DNA from: JAQVSH01 sp964451605 | GTDB lineage: Bacteria > Bacteroidota > Bacteroidia > Bacteroidales > UBA4181 | Direction: 5' to 3' | DNA: 61,832 nucleotides | NCBI GenBank assembly: GCA_964451605.1 | Contig: CAYVJA010000008.1 | Span: 1 to 61,832, forward strand | In this document: piece by piece, positions 16,498-26,041 of the stretch | Numbering within the stretch: the stretch's first letter is position 1 | Layout of the letters: each line of letters opens with the position of its first letter | Notes under the pieces: model-generated | The model's input: only the letters and a program-made list of their open reading frames with translations | Told to the model about the DNA's origin: nothing | Databases searched by the model: none | Program-made: the position numbers and the translations under genes

Positions 16498-19400
16498 TAC
16501 CCGTATCACTTACCCTCCAGGGCCTCTACTCCTACCAGGCAGCACAAACCATCCAATTCGAACCGCTTTCGGCCGCCGGCCTTTTTGGTATTTTCGGCCC
16601 TGTGGGTTGCGGAAAATCAACGCTTCTCGAAGCCATAACCTTTGCCCTCTACGGGAAAACCGACCGGCTGAATATTTCGGGCGATAACCGGAACTATAAT
16701 ATGATGAACCTGCGCAGTGACGAACTGTTCATTGAGTTTATCTTCGAGGCCGGGCCCGAAAACTGCCTCTACAGGTCGGTGGTGAAGGGGAGGCGAAACA
16801 GCAAAAACTTCGAAGAGGTAAAAAAACTGGACCGGACCGTCTACCGGCAGGATAAGGAGGAGTGGATTCCGGTTCCCGAAGATGAACCCGAAAAGGTGAT
16901 CGGGCTAAGCTACGACAACTTTAAGCGAACCGTGATTATCCCGCAGGGGCGTTTTCAGGAGTTCCTGCAGTTGGGGAATAAAGAGCGCACACAGATGATG
17001 CAGGAGCTGTTCGGTCTGTCGCGCTATGAACTCTCTGCAAAGACCGGTTCGCTCGAAAGCAAAAACCGGGCAGTTCTGGAACGACTGGAGGGACAGCTTC
17101 TGCAACTCTCCGGCGCAACCCCCGAAGCGGAACTGCAGGCAAAAGAGGAGGCTAATCAATTACAGCTGGCAGTAGAGAAGGCAAAAACCGAACTCGCTCA
17201 ACTGCGCGTTACCCATGCCAACCTTGAACGACTTGCCCTGCTGGCCGCAAGAGAGGGGGTTCTCTCCGAAAGAATGGCGGCACTGAAAGCGGAGGAGCCT
17301 GCTATACGCGAAAGAGAGAAGCGGCTCTCGGAATACGAAGATTGCCGGTTACACTTTCGCCCCCTTCTCCAGTCAAGAGAGGCCGGCAGGAAGAGAGGCG
17401 ACCGTTTCAGGCAGGATCTCGCAACGGTAAGCCGGCAAATAGAAGAGATTACCCAGAAACAGACGGAAACCACCGATGCATTGGGCAAACTTCAACCTGA
17501 CTTCGAACTACGGGAACAACTTATATCCAGAGCGAATGAGTTAGAGCTGGCCACGGAATGGAGCCAACTGTTTGCCAACAAAACCACACTCGAAGGGCGC
17601 ATCTCAAACGGGCTTTCTGTGGTACAGGGGGTATTAGAGGATATCGGAAAAAACGAAGGAGCCATAGAAGAGTTAGAAAAGCAACAACTCAGCCTAAAGG
17701 CGACCCTACCCGACAGAACCCGCCTGATGGCCGTAAAAGAGGGGTATGAAAAAGCAAAACTGCTTGCCCAGGCTGTTGAAGAGGCTACGGAGACATTGGG
17801 CCTGCATCAGGACGAAGAGGTGCTCTTTCTAAAAAGCCTGACAGAAATCATTGCCCAAGGTCCAGCCGAATGGAATCTTACCGGCGACTTTTCCGCAGCT
17901 TTACCCAATCTGCCCGACAGGGTAAAAACCCTACAGGAACAACTGACAAGCCTTTTCGAAGCCACCAGAAGGTCGCACGAAAGGATTCGGATCGAAATCG
18001 GGGAGCAAAAAGAGAAGGAGCAGCTGGCCCACTATGCGCGAGACCTAAAGGAGGGTGAGCCCTGCCCCTTGTGCGGGTCGCTTCACCACCCGGGATTAAG
18101 CGATGGTACGCCTCCCTCCGGGTTAGACGAAGGGCTTCAGGAGAGGCTTCTCTCCACCGAAAAGGAGATGGAGCAACTTCGTACATTGTCGGCCCATATG
18201 GCCGAGCGCGAAAGAGAGGCCTTGCGGCTCAAAGAGCGGAGAATCCGTATGGAAGAGAAGGTGCGCGAACGCACTGATGCACTGGCTTCGCACCGAAACA
18301 CATTTAGCCGGGGAGCCTGGTCGACGGAGAGCGAGCTGCAAAATGCGTTGGAGTTGGCCGATTCGCTGGAACAAACCCTCTCTAAGAACGAAACTCTTCT
18401 TCAGAAGCACCGGACACTGTTGAAGGAGCTGCTGACCAACAAAGAGCGGTATCAGGAGGGTGTCGGAAAACTGCAACAGGACCTGACCATATGCAAAACC
18501 CGCCTGGAAAGTCTGGAACGCCGTTTTGTGGTGCTCAAGGCCGACGAATACCGACAGGCCGAACCGGAGAAGCTTCGTGAGGCTTCGCTCAGTCTGAAAA
18601 GCTGGGTGGCCTCATTGGAAAGCGCCTATACAAAGCTTCGGGGTGAGATGTCGGAACTGGATACCCAAAAAGGGGTGCTTCAGGGGAAACTGGAGATTCT
18701 GGAACAGACTCTGATACAAGAAGAGGAGACAGGAAAACAATTAGAGCAGCAACTCCTTGATGCCCTCTCCCGCTCCTCGTATCTCTCGCTCGAAGCGATC
18801 GAAGCCATTCTTCTCCGCCCCACCAATCCGGAAGCCGAGAAGGAAGCGATACAACATTTCGTACGCCTGCAGAGCGAAACCGGGTTACAGTGGGACCAAC
18901 TACTGGCAGAGAAAAATGGAGAGAACTATCAGAAAGAGGAGCACGAGATCGTTTCGGCCAGGCTGCACGAAAAAGAGGAGGCCATGCTGCAAATGAACCG
19001 CGAGGCAGGCGAACTCGCTCACCGTCTGAAAAATATCGAAAGTGAGCTATTGCGTCGTAAAAAGTTAGAGTCGGAACTGACCCGGATTTCGGCAAGAGCC
19101 AAAAACCTGCTCCTGCTTAAGGAGCTATTCAGGGGGAGTAAATTTGTAAATTTTGTCTCATCGGTATACCTGCAAAATCTCTGTCATGCGGCAAACGAAC
19201 GATTCTTCCGGCTTACCCGTCAGCGATTACGGCTGGAGATGGCAGTGGATAACAGTTTCCAGGTGCGCGACTTTCTCAACGGGGGTAAGGTAAGAAGCGT
19301 AAAAACCCTGTCGGGAGGGCAGATTTTTCAGGCCTCTCTCTCGCTGGCGCTGGCATTGGCCGATAATCTCAGGGCCATGTCGGCCAATGGGCGAAATTTC

Positions 19401-19598
19401 TTCTTTTTGGATGAAGGGTTCGGCTCGCTCGATAAAGAGTCGTTTGTACAGGTATTCGAGACACTCAAATCGCTCCGACAGGAAAATCGTATGATCGGCA
19501 TCATCTCGCACCTGGAGGAGATGCAGCAGGAGATCGACGTCTATCTTCGCATTGAAAACGACGAAGAGAAGGGCAGCCTGATTAAAGGGCCCTGGTAG
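16494..19598 (+). CDS. sbcC: Exonuclease subunit SbcC (Rad50-like ATPase)
   Basis: A 1034-residue SMC-like ATPase. It has Walker A GPVGCGKSTLL (K41), long coiled-coil arms, a zinc hook CPLC (C524, C527) at the midpoint, signature LSGGQIFQASLSLALAL, and Walker B FFFLDEGFGSLD near the C-terminus. The hook position and length fit the family. It partners SbcD in processing DNA secondary structures and recombination intermediates. A run of ten G follows 11 bases after the stop. Confidence 0.95.
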   Translation: MIPVSLTLQGLYSYQAAQTIQFEPLSAAGLFGIFGPVGCGKSTLLEAITFALYGKTDRLNISGDNRNYNMMNLRSDELFIEFIFEAGPENCLYRSVVKGRRNSKNFEEVKKLDRTVYRQDKEEWIPVPEDEPEKVIGLSYDNFKRTVIIPQGRFQEFLQLGNKERTQMMQELFGLSRYELSAKTGSLESKNRAVLERLEGQLLQLSGATPEAELQAKEEANQLQLAVEKAKTELAQLRVTHANLERLALLAAREGVLSERMAALKAEEPAIREREKRLSEYEDCRLHFRPLLQSREAGRKRGDRFRQDLATVSRQIEEITQKQTETTDALGKLQPDFELREQLISRANELELATEWSQLFANKTTLEGRISNGLSVVQGVLEDIGKNEGAIEELEKQQLSLKATLPDRTRLMAVKEGYEKAKLLAQAVEEATETLGLHQDEEVLFLKSLTEIIAQGPAEWNLTGDFSAALPNLPDRVKTLQEQLTSLFEATRRSHERIRIEIGEQKEKEQLAHYARDLKEGEPCPLCGSLHHPGLSDGTPPSGLDEGLQERLLSTEKEMEQLRTLSAHMAEREREALRLKERRIRMEEKVRERTDALASHRNTFSRGAWSTESELQNALELADSLEQTLSKNETLLQKHRTLLKELLTNKERYQEGVGKLQQDLTICKTRLESLERRFVVLKADEYRQAEPEKLREASLSLKSWVASLESAYTKLRGEMSELDTQKGVLQGKLEILEQTLIQEEETGKQLEQQLLDALSRSSYLSLEAIEAILLRPTNPEAEKEAIQHFVRLQSETGLQWDQLLAEKNGENYQKEEHEIVSARLHEKEEAMLQMNREAGELAHRLKNIESELLRRKKLESELTRISARAKNLLLLKELFRGSKFVNFVSSVYLQNLCHAANERFFRLTRQRLRLEMAVDNSFQVRDFLNGGKVRSVKTLSGGQIFQASLSLALALADNLRAMSANGRNFFFLDEGFGSLDKESFVQVFETLKSLRQENRMIGIISHLEEMQQEIDVYLRIENDEEKGSLIKGPW

Positions 19599-19630
19599 GT
19601 TCGAAAAGAGGGGGGGGGGATAAAACAACC

Positions 19631-19654
19631 GAGGGTACCCGGTTGGGTACCCTC
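19631..19654 (-). terminator. Hairpin between sbcC and a lipoprotein gene
   Basis: Perfect 9-bp stem GAGGGTACC (19631-19639) / GGTACCCTC (19646-19654) with a six-base loop. On the minus strand it is followed by GGTTGTTTTA, so it most likely terminates the minus-strand lipoprotein gene and may also stop sbcC transcription. Confidence 0.65.
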
Positions 19655-19679
19655 AGCCAATCCGAAAGATCAGGCAGGG

Positions 19680-20315
19680 TTACTCGGCGTCTTCCGGTGC
19701 CATACCGTTCAACAACCATCTGCCCCAGGTGTCGTCATCGAAGGTTACCTTAATGCCCACCAATCCGAAGCTGTGATTACACCAGTAGGTAATAGTTTTT
19801 ATCCCTTCAATGGCACTCTCGCTCTCGACAACCTCCATAACCTTAATTTGCATAAAGCCATACCACATAAAGTCATTTTCGGTCGATTTGCTTACCACTT
19901 CGCGGTAACGATCGGTTCCGTTAATGGGATAGCGTTTCCCCACCCCGTCGCTGTACTTCACAATCACACCCGGCTCGAAGCCCGAAACGGCTTCAATTCC
20001 TTTCGTGGTTACTTTCATACGCAAGCTGGCCATAGAAACCGTACTGCCACTCACAGCCACTCCCGGCATTCCTTCCAGGATGTCGATAACATCCTGATTG
20101 GTGACAGTGGCAGTAAGCGCATAACTCGAAACTCCGTCGGTAACCGAGGTGACAATCCCCTCGATTTCACTAACGCCTGCACTTGACGAGACCGAAGAGA
20201 TAGTAGAACCCACAACTGCGTTGGAAGCTAAGCTGCCAGACTCTTCATCTTTGGAACAAGAGACGCAAAGGGTGCCAAAAAGCAATACCCCGACAAACAA
20301 AAACACTTTTTTCAT
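19680..20315 (-). CDS. Lipoprotein of unknown function
   Basis: About 211 residues starting MKKVFLF, with a signal peptide and lipobox LCVSC (cysteine near residue 20) followed by Ser/Asp/Glu-rich sequence typical of Bacteroidota lipoproteins. The mature part is beta-rich and Ser/Thr/Val-rich; the last third (YWCNHSFGLVGIKVTFDDDTWGRW) looks folded. I recognise no domain. An alternative start three codons upstream (20324) is possible. It is single, between convergent sbcC and upstream mscL. A perfect TACCTTTG -7 box lies on its strand at 20375-20368. Confidence 0.75.
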   Translation of the reverse strand: MKKVFLFVGVLLFGTLCVSCSKDEESGSLASNAVVGSTISSVSSSAGVSEIEGIVTSVTDGVSSYALTATVTNQDVIDILEGMPGVAVSGSTVSMASLRMKVTTKGIEAVSGFEPGVIVKYSDGVGKRYPINGTDRYREVVSKSTENDFMWYGFMQIKVMEVVESESAIEGIKTITYWCNHSFGLVGIKVTFDDDTWGRWLLNGMAPEDAE

Positions 20316-20443
20316 ACAGTTCATTTTAAAAAGTTAGCAGCAAAGTTTTTTAATATAAAAAGCCTCACAAAGGTACATATGCGCCGATTTCTGAATCACC
20401 AAAAGCACAAATCCTTATCTGAAATTGTAAAAGGAATAAAAAA

Positions 20444-20854
20444 TTATTTCGTCTTCAAAAGATCGCGGATTTCAGTAAGCAAAAGTTCTTCTTTCGTGGG
20501 TGCGGGAGGAGCAGCAGGGGGAGCAGGAGCCTCCTCTTTCTTTTTCTGAAGGCCGTTCATAAATTTAATCATCATGAAAATGGCCATGGCCACAATGAGA
20601 AAATCGAAGACAACCTGGATAAAATTGCCGTAGTTGATTGCCACAGCCGGGGTCTCGCCAACCGCATCTTTCAGTACAATCGACAGATCGGTAAAATTGA
20701 CACCTCCAACCAGTAACCCGATGGGAGGCATAATCACATCATTCACAAACGAAGTGACAATTTTTCCAAAAGCACCACCGATGATGATACCAACGGCCAT
20801 ATCGACCACATTGCCCTTCATGGCGAATGTCTTAAATTCTTGAACCATACTCAT
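20444..20854 (-). CDS. mscL: Large-conductance mechanosensitive channel MscL
   Basis: A 136-residue inner-membrane channel. The N-terminal EFKTFAMKGNVVDMAVGIIIGGAFGKIVTS helix with its hydrophobic pore constriction is strongly conserved. The second helix is FIQVVFDFLIVAMAIFMMIKFMN, followed by a charged Lys/Glu/Pro linker and the C-terminal bundle helix LLTEIRDLLK. It releases solutes on hypo-osmotic shock. The Ala/Pro-rich linker is somewhat longer than in E. coli. Confidence 0.96.
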   Translation of the reverse strand: MSMVQEFKTFAMKGNVVDMAVGIIIGGAFGKIVTSFVNDVIMPPIGLLVGGVNFTDLSIVLKDAVGETPAVAINYGNFIQVVFDFLIVAMAIFMMIKFMNGLQKKKEEAPAPPAAPPAPTKEELLLTEIRDLLKTK

Positions 20855-20942
20855 AATAAAGTGGAATTAGTTAGAATAGTACAATAAAGATAGAAAAAAG
20901 ATAGACGAAACTCAACCCCCGTGTTCGTTTCGGAAAAGGCGA

Positions 20943-20950
20943 TATATTTG
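20943..20950 (+). promoter_or_regulatory. -7 box of the TonB receptor operon
   Basis: TATATTTG matches TAnnTTTG exactly, 20 bases before the start codon. No convincing -33 element at the usual spacing (a TTCG at 20924 is 15 bases away). Confidence 0.4.
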
Positions 20951-20970
20951 CATCACTATTTTTCCTCCCT

Positions 20971-23289
20971 ATGAAAAGCATCCTGTGCCTTATTGCCCTC
21001 TTATTCAGCATACATACATATGCTCAACAGCGGGTTACCGTGAGCGGAACCGTCACGGAAAGGGGGTCGGGCGAAGCACTGATTGGAGCAACTGTCTCGG
21101 TAAAGGGGAACCCTACCCTCGGCACCACTGCCAATGAGTATGGGCACTACTCTCTTACCCTGAACCCGGGGAGCTACACTTTACTCTTTCAATTCCTTGG
21201 ATTCAACACAATTGAAAGAGACATTGAACTCAATCAGCCCTTGTCGCTGACAGTAGAACTGGAAGAAAACCTACTGGAACTGGAGGAGGTGGTGGTTTCT
21301 TCGGGAAGTGCCCAATCACGGCTTAAGAGAGCTGAAATGGGAGTTGAACGGCTAAGTTCGAGAGAGATGGCCAGAATACCCGTTCTCCTTGGCGAAAGAG
21401 ATGTCTTGAAAAGCCTGCATTATATCCCCGGCATCAAACAGGCCGGAGAGGGGAATACCGGATTTTATGTCAGAGGGGGCGGTGCCGATCAAAATTTGAT
21501 TCTTCTCGACGAAGCCCCGGTCTATAACGCTTCGCACCTGTTGGGGTTCTTCTCTACCTTCAACTCCGATGCCATTCGTGATATCACCATCTACAAGGGG
21601 GGGATGCCGGCACAGTACGGAGGACGGCTCTCTTCGGTACTTGATATGAAGATGAACGAGGGCAACAATCATTCTTTTCACAGTGCCGGATCGTTGGGTC
21701 TGATTTCTACAAAATTGAGCCTTGAGGGGCCTATACAGAAGGAAAAATCCTCCTTCTTTTTGTCGGGTCGCCGCACCTATGCCGACCTCTTTCTGAAACT
21801 TTCCAACAAAGAGAATCTGCGTAACAACAAGCTCTATTTCTACGACATTAACGCCAAAGCCAACTACATTCTCTCTAACCGCGACAAACTCTTTGTCTCT
21901 TTGTATGCGGGTAGAGATAAACTGGGATTCCAGAACATCTTCGGTGTCGGCTGGGGGAACACTACCGCCACAGTACGATGGAATCGTCAGGCAAGCCCCC
22001 GTATGTTTATCAATACCTCATTGATATACAGTAAATTCAACTATAACGTTGATGTGAATTTCGGAGGTTCGGGCATTGACATCCTCTCTGAAATCCGCGA
22101 CTGGAATATCAAACAGGAGTTTCAATATACGGCCAACCCCAAGAATCTTTTCCGTTTTGGGTTAAATTCCATTCACCACGCGATTCAGCCCGGCAAGGCT
22201 TCCTCGTCGGTGCCCGACAGGATTATTCCCAAGGCCTTTCAAAAACGAGCAGCATGGGAGAGTGCCCTCTTCGCTTCGCACTCACTCGAACTCTCTGCCA
22301 ACCTGAATGTAACCTATGGGCTACGCCTTTCGTTCTTCAGCGTTCTGGGAGGAGGCAATCTGTACAATTTCGACGATACAGGAGCCATCACCGACACACT
22401 CTCTTACCCCTCCCTCAAGGTGGTAAAAACCTACATTCACGCCGAACCGCGTCTCTCCTTTAGCTATCGCCTTTCGGAAAGTTCGTCGATAAAAGGTTCG
22501 TATGGAAGGAATACCCAGAATATGCATCTGCTGTCGAACGCAACCATGGCCTCTCCCTTCGATCGGTGGACTCCCAGTTCGAATTATATCAAACCTGAAA
22601 TAGCTGATCAGATTTCGATTGGCTACTATCGTACCTTTTCCGACGACACCTACGACTTTAGTGTAGAGTCGTACTACAAAAAACTGCAAAACCAAATCGA
22701 TTACAAAGACGGGGCTGAGCCCCTCCGAACCGAAGTGATTGAGAGTGATCTGGTTTTTGGAAAAGGCAGGGCATACGGGGTTGAGTTTTTCCTGAAAAAG
22801 CGCCACGGAAAACTGAATGGCTGGATTGGCTACACGCTCTCCCGCTCCGAAAAACGGATAGAAAAGGTGAATCAAAACCGATGGTATCCTGCCAAACAGG
22901 ATCGAACCCACGACATCTCGGTGGTGGCCATCTATACCCTGAACCCCAAATGGAGCCTCTCGGCCAATTGGGTCTATGCCACAGGGAACGCGGTTACCTA
23001 CCCCAGTGGAAAATATATCGTCGACAATCAGGTGGTAAACTACTACTCCGAGCGAAATGGCTACCGTGTTGAGCCTTATCACCGATTGGATGCAGGGGCC
23101 ACCCGCACGTTAAATAAACGCGGGAAATACAGTGCAGAGCTGTCGTTTGGCATTTACAACCTGTATGGCCGGGCTAACCCCTTTATGATTATCTTCCGCG
23201 AAGACCCCAAGGACGTAACCCGGACTCAGGCAGTAAAATACTCACTGTTCAAGATGGTCCCCTCCATTTCGTATAACTTCAGATTTTAA
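20971..23289 (+). CDS. TonB-dependent outer-membrane receptor
   Basis: A 772-residue outer-membrane transporter. Signal peptide (1-18), a carboxypeptidase-regulatory-like beta domain (about 20-105, VSGTVTERGSGEALIGATVSVKG), a plug domain (about 110-230, with GFYVRGGGADQNLILLDEAPVYN), then the barrel ending in aromatic YNFRF. The substrate is not evident. The next gene is a DUF4249 lipoprotein 5 bases downstream, a pairing common in Bacteroidota and distinct from SusC/SusD pairs. The -7 box TATATTTG lies at 20943-20950. Confidence 0.93.
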   Translation: MKSILCLIALLFSIHTYAQQRVTVSGTVTERGSGEALIGATVSVKGNPTLGTTANEYGHYSLTLNPGSYTLLFQFLGFNTIERDIELNQPLSLTVELEENLLELEEVVVSSGSAQSRLKRAEMGVERLSSREMARIPVLLGERDVLKSLHYIPGIKQAGEGNTGFYVRGGGADQNLILLDEAPVYNASHLLGFFSTFNSDAIRDITIYKGGMPAQYGGRLSSVLDMKMNEGNNHSFHSAGSLGLISTKLSLEGPIQKEKSSFFLSGRRTYADLFLKLSNKENLRNNKLYFYDINAKANYILSNRDKLFVSLYAGRDKLGFQNIFGVGWGNTTATVRWNRQASPRMFINTSLIYSKFNYNVDVNFGGSGIDILSEIRDWNIKQEFQYTANPKNLFRFGLNSIHHAIQPGKASSSVPDRIIPKAFQKRAAWESALFASHSLELSANLNVTYGLRLSFFSVLGGGNLYNFDDTGAITDTLSYPSLKVVKTYIHAEPRLSFSYRLSESSSIKGSYGRNTQNMHLLSNATMASPFDRWTPSSNYIKPEIADQISIGYYRTFSDDTYDFSVESYYKKLQNQIDYKDGAEPLRTEVIESDLVFGKGRAYGVEFFLKKRHGKLNGWIGYTLSRSEKRIEKVNQNRWYPAKQDRTHDISVVAIYTLNPKWSLSANWVYATGNAVTYPSGKYIVDNQVVNYYSERNGYRVEPYHRLDAGATRTLNKRGKYSAELSFGIYNLYGRANPFMIIFREDPKDVTRTQAVKYSLFKMVPSISYNFRF

Positions 23290-23294
23290 CCCTT

Positions 23295-24110
23295 ATGAGA
23301 GCACTGCATACCTTGATCCTTTGGCCCGCGGCACTCTTTCTTCTGTCAGGTTGCGAAGAGGTGGTCGATATCGAATTAAGGGGAACCGCCCCGCAATACG
23401 TGATTGAAGGGATGGTCACCGACCAGTTTGCTCCCGCCGAGGTGCGAATCTCCACTACGCTCGATTTCTATGAGGAGACCCGATTCGGGGGTATTTCGGA
23501 TGCCTTGGTATTACTCTCCGACAATGCGGGAAACGAAACGTTGCTCAACGAGGTTTCGCCCGGCATTTACCGTTCCGGCCCCATGGCGGGTGTGCCGGGT
23601 CGAACCTACCATCTGGAGGTGAAGATTGGAAGCGCAAACTATACCTCGGTTTCGACCATGCCCCATAAGGTAGCCTTCGACTCCATCTACCTGGCCACTG
23701 AGCGTTTCCCGAGCCAGGACTACCTGACGCCATACGCACAGTTTCGTGATCCGGCAGGCATCATAAACTTCTATCGGTTTCGGCTCTTTGATGAATTCCA
23801 GAAACTAATTGATATCGAAAACGATGAGTTCACCGACGGTCTGTTGGTCCGCAGAGGGGTCTACTACTTTGGAAGCACGGAAAACGAAGATCCCGCCGAT
23901 GATGATGGCCTGAAAACGGGCGACACAGTAAGGTTAGAGATGCAATGTATTGATAAGCCTGTCTTCCGTTATTTCTATACCCTTTCGAATGTACTGTCGG
24001 GCGATGCCGAGCCTGCTAACCCCGAAACCAATATCACGGGCGGAGCACTGGGTTACTTTAGTGCTTATACAGTAGAGAGCCGGGAAATTGTGGTAGAAGA
24101 AGAGGAGTAA
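23295..24110 (+). CDS. DUF4249 lipoprotein, partner of the TonB receptor
   Basis: A 271-residue lipoprotein with lipobox LLSGC (cysteine near residue 20), then EEVVDIELRGTAPQYVIEGMVTD, the typical DUF4249 opening, and repeated beta-strand segments. It probably sits on the cell surface or the inner face of the outer membrane and assists substrate capture by the receptor encoded 5 bases upstream. It ends one base from the end of convergent trkH. Confidence 0.88.
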   Translation: MRALHTLILWPAALFLLSGCEEVVDIELRGTAPQYVIEGMVTDQFAPAEVRISTTLDFYEETRFGGISDALVLLSDNAGNETLLNEVSPGIYRSGPMAGVPGRTYHLEVKIGSANYTSVSTMPHKVAFDSIYLATERFPSQDYLTPYAQFRDPAGIINFYRFRLFDEFQKLIDIENDEFTDGLLVRRGVYYFGSTENEDPADDDGLKTGDTVRLEMQCIDKPVFRYFYTLSNVLSGDAEPANPETNITGGALGYFSAYTVESREIVVEEEE

Positions 24111-24111
24111 G

Positions 24112-25566
24112 CTAATTATCTTTCCAGAAACCGGAGGTAAAAAGCACCATTACACTAAAGAGTTCCAGCCGGCCCAAAAGCATCAGAAAGGTTAAGACCC
24201 ATTTGGCTGCATCAGGCAACCCGCCAAAGTTTCCGGCTACCGATCCGAAGGCAGCACCCACGTTCCCGATAGCGCTCACTACCCCCGACAGTGCAGTCAC
24301 ATGGTCGACCCCCATCATTAACAACGCAGCTGTGCCTAACCCGATAGCCACCACATAAAGCACGGTAAATGAGAGCACCTTGAAAAGAAGCTCTTCGTTT
24401 ACTTTCGAGTCATTGAGTCGTACGATATAGACAGCTCTGGGATGGAGGATTTTTTTGATCTGCGCGGGAATTGCGCGCCAAAGCAGAAGCACCCGTACCG
24501 ACTTAACCCCGCCGCAGGTAGAACCGGCGCAAGCTCCGGTTACCATCACCGCAAGAAGAATAAAGGCAGCCAGGGGAGGCCATGCAGTATGGTTACCAAC
24601 CACAAAACCGGTACTGGTGATAAAACTGGCCACGTGAAAATAGGCATATCGGAAGGCATCCGAAGGGGTGATTCCGGAGGAAAAAAGCGATCCGAAAACC
24701 ACTAAAACTGCCGCAGCCACCGTGAGCAAAAAGAAACGGAGTTCATCATCGTGCCAGACCTTACTAAAGCGACGCAGCAAAAGGAAGTAGAACAGGGTAA
24801 AGTTAATCCCGCCGAGCAACGTGAAACTGGCAATCACAAATTGAATCGGATTCGAATAGGCTCCAATACTGGCATTTTTTACCGAAAACCCTCCGGTGGC
24901 TAATGTGCCGAAAGCGTGACAAGATGCATCGAAGAGAGGCATCCCAAGGACGTATAGAATAAAAATGAGCAAAACGTTCAAGCCGATATAGATCCAAAAG
25001 AGTCGTTTCGCCAGATCGGCAATCCTCGGACTCACCTTTTCGCCGTAAAACGCCCCTGAGCTCTCTGCCTGATAGAGCACCATATTTCCCGAACCGTACA
25101 CAGGAAGTATAACAATTAACAAAAAGAGAATTCCCAGACCCCCTATCAGGTGGGTCATACTTCGCCAGAAGAGTAAGGCATGAGGCAGCGACTCCACGTC
25201 GGCAAGCATGGAGGCACCTGTAGTGGTCAGACCCGACATCGCCTCAAAGAAGGCATCGGTAAACGAAGGAATGTACCCTCCCAGCCAAAAAGGGAGAGCC
25301 CCGAAAAAGGAGTAGACCACCCAAACCAGCGAAGCAATCAGATACCCCTCCCGTTTCCCGATCTGCTCCGAACAGCTACGCGTAGAATACCAGAAAAGCC
25401 CTCCGGTTACCAGTGCTATCCCTGCTGAATAGTAGAGAAACTCAGCGCCGCTTTCGTCGGGATAAAAGAGCGACATGAGCGCGGAAAGCAGAATAAGAGC
25501 TCCCTCTAGCATCAACAGAGAACCCAATACATGGGCTATCCGACGAAAATTTAACTCTCCCGACAT
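24112..25566 (-). CDS. trkH: Potassium transporter TrkH
   Basis: A 484-residue polytopic membrane protein. The four pore-loop selectivity-filter segments are visible: SGLTTTGAS, FGTLATGGFS, ITSTGFVVG and IGNVGAAFGSV, each with the filter glycine. TrkH moves K+ inward and normally needs the NAD-binding TrkA subunit, which is not in the window. ATG at 25566 is preferred over a GTG two codons upstream. The nearby trxA gene is 27 bases upstream on the same strand. Confidence 0.93.
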   Translation of the reverse strand: MSGELNFRRIAHVLGSLLMLEGALILLSALMSLFYPDESGAEFLYYSAGIALVTGGLFWYSTRSCSEQIGKREGYLIASLVWVVYSFFGALPFWLGGYIPSFTDAFFEAMSGLTTTGASMLADVESLPHALLFWRSMTHLIGGLGILFLLIVILPVYGSGNMVLYQAESSGAFYGEKVSPRIADLAKRLFWIYIGLNVLLIFILYVLGMPLFDASCHAFGTLATGGFSVKNASIGAYSNPIQFVIASFTLLGGINFTLFYFLLLRRFSKVWHDDELRFFLLTVAAAVLVVFGSLFSSGITPSDAFRYAYFHVASFITSTGFVVGNHTAWPPLAAFILLAVMVTGACAGSTCGGVKSVRVLLLWRAIPAQIKKILHPRAVYIVRLNDSKVNEELLFKVLSFTVLYVVAIGLGTAALLMMGVDHVTALSGVVSAIGNVGAAFGSVAGNFGGLPDAAKWVLTFLMLLGRLELFSVMVLFTSGFWKDN

Positions 25567-25593
25567 ATTCACCTTCAGGAATTAGACCCGCGA

Positions 25594-25911
25594 TTACAAC
25601 AACGTGTCGAGAACTGCTGTCAACTTCGACTTGGCAACCAATCCCACTACCCGTTCAACCACCTGACCATTCTTGAAAAAGAGAAGCGTAGGAATACTCT
25701 GCACACGGTACTCTGTCACCACTTCGGTACTCTGATCGACGTCAAATTTTCCCACGTAAACACGTCCGTCATACTCGGCAGCCAACTCTTCAACCAACGG
25801 AGCTATTTTTCGGCAGGGGCCACACCAGGTAGCCCAGAAATCGACCATTACAGGTCTGTCGGCTTTGAGTACTTCGGCCTCAAAGTTTGCATCGTTAAAG
25901 TTCATTGCCAT
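25594..25911 (-). CDS. trxA: Thioredoxin
   Basis: A 105-residue cytoplasmic thioredoxin of standard length with active site WCGPC in VDFWATWCGPCRKIAP and cis-proline strand VQSIPTLLFFKNGQ. It reduces protein disulfides and serves as donor for reductases. There is no signal peptide, unlike the second thioredoxin at 12689-13177. The next methionine (MNF, two codons in) is an alternative start. Confidence 0.96.
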   Translation of the reverse strand: MAMNFNDANFEAEVLKADRPVMVDFWATWCGPCRKIAPLVEELAAEYDGRVYVGKFDVDQSTEVVTEYRVQSIPTLLFFKNGQVVERVVGLVAKSKLTAVLDTLL

Positions 25912-26041
25912 AATAATCAGCTATTTACAATTACAATATATGGGTGACACAAAGGTGCGCAAAATAACAGCATCCCACGCAAAAAACAACGGCCTAATGC
26001 AAAACTATAAACTCACAACTCCCAACAGGTAACGAATCCGT

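Noticed and set aside
19610..19619. Run of ten G as a phase-variable tract
   Set aside because: It lies after the sbcC stop and before the end of a convergent gene, so a length change would not alter a coding frame or a promoter spacing.
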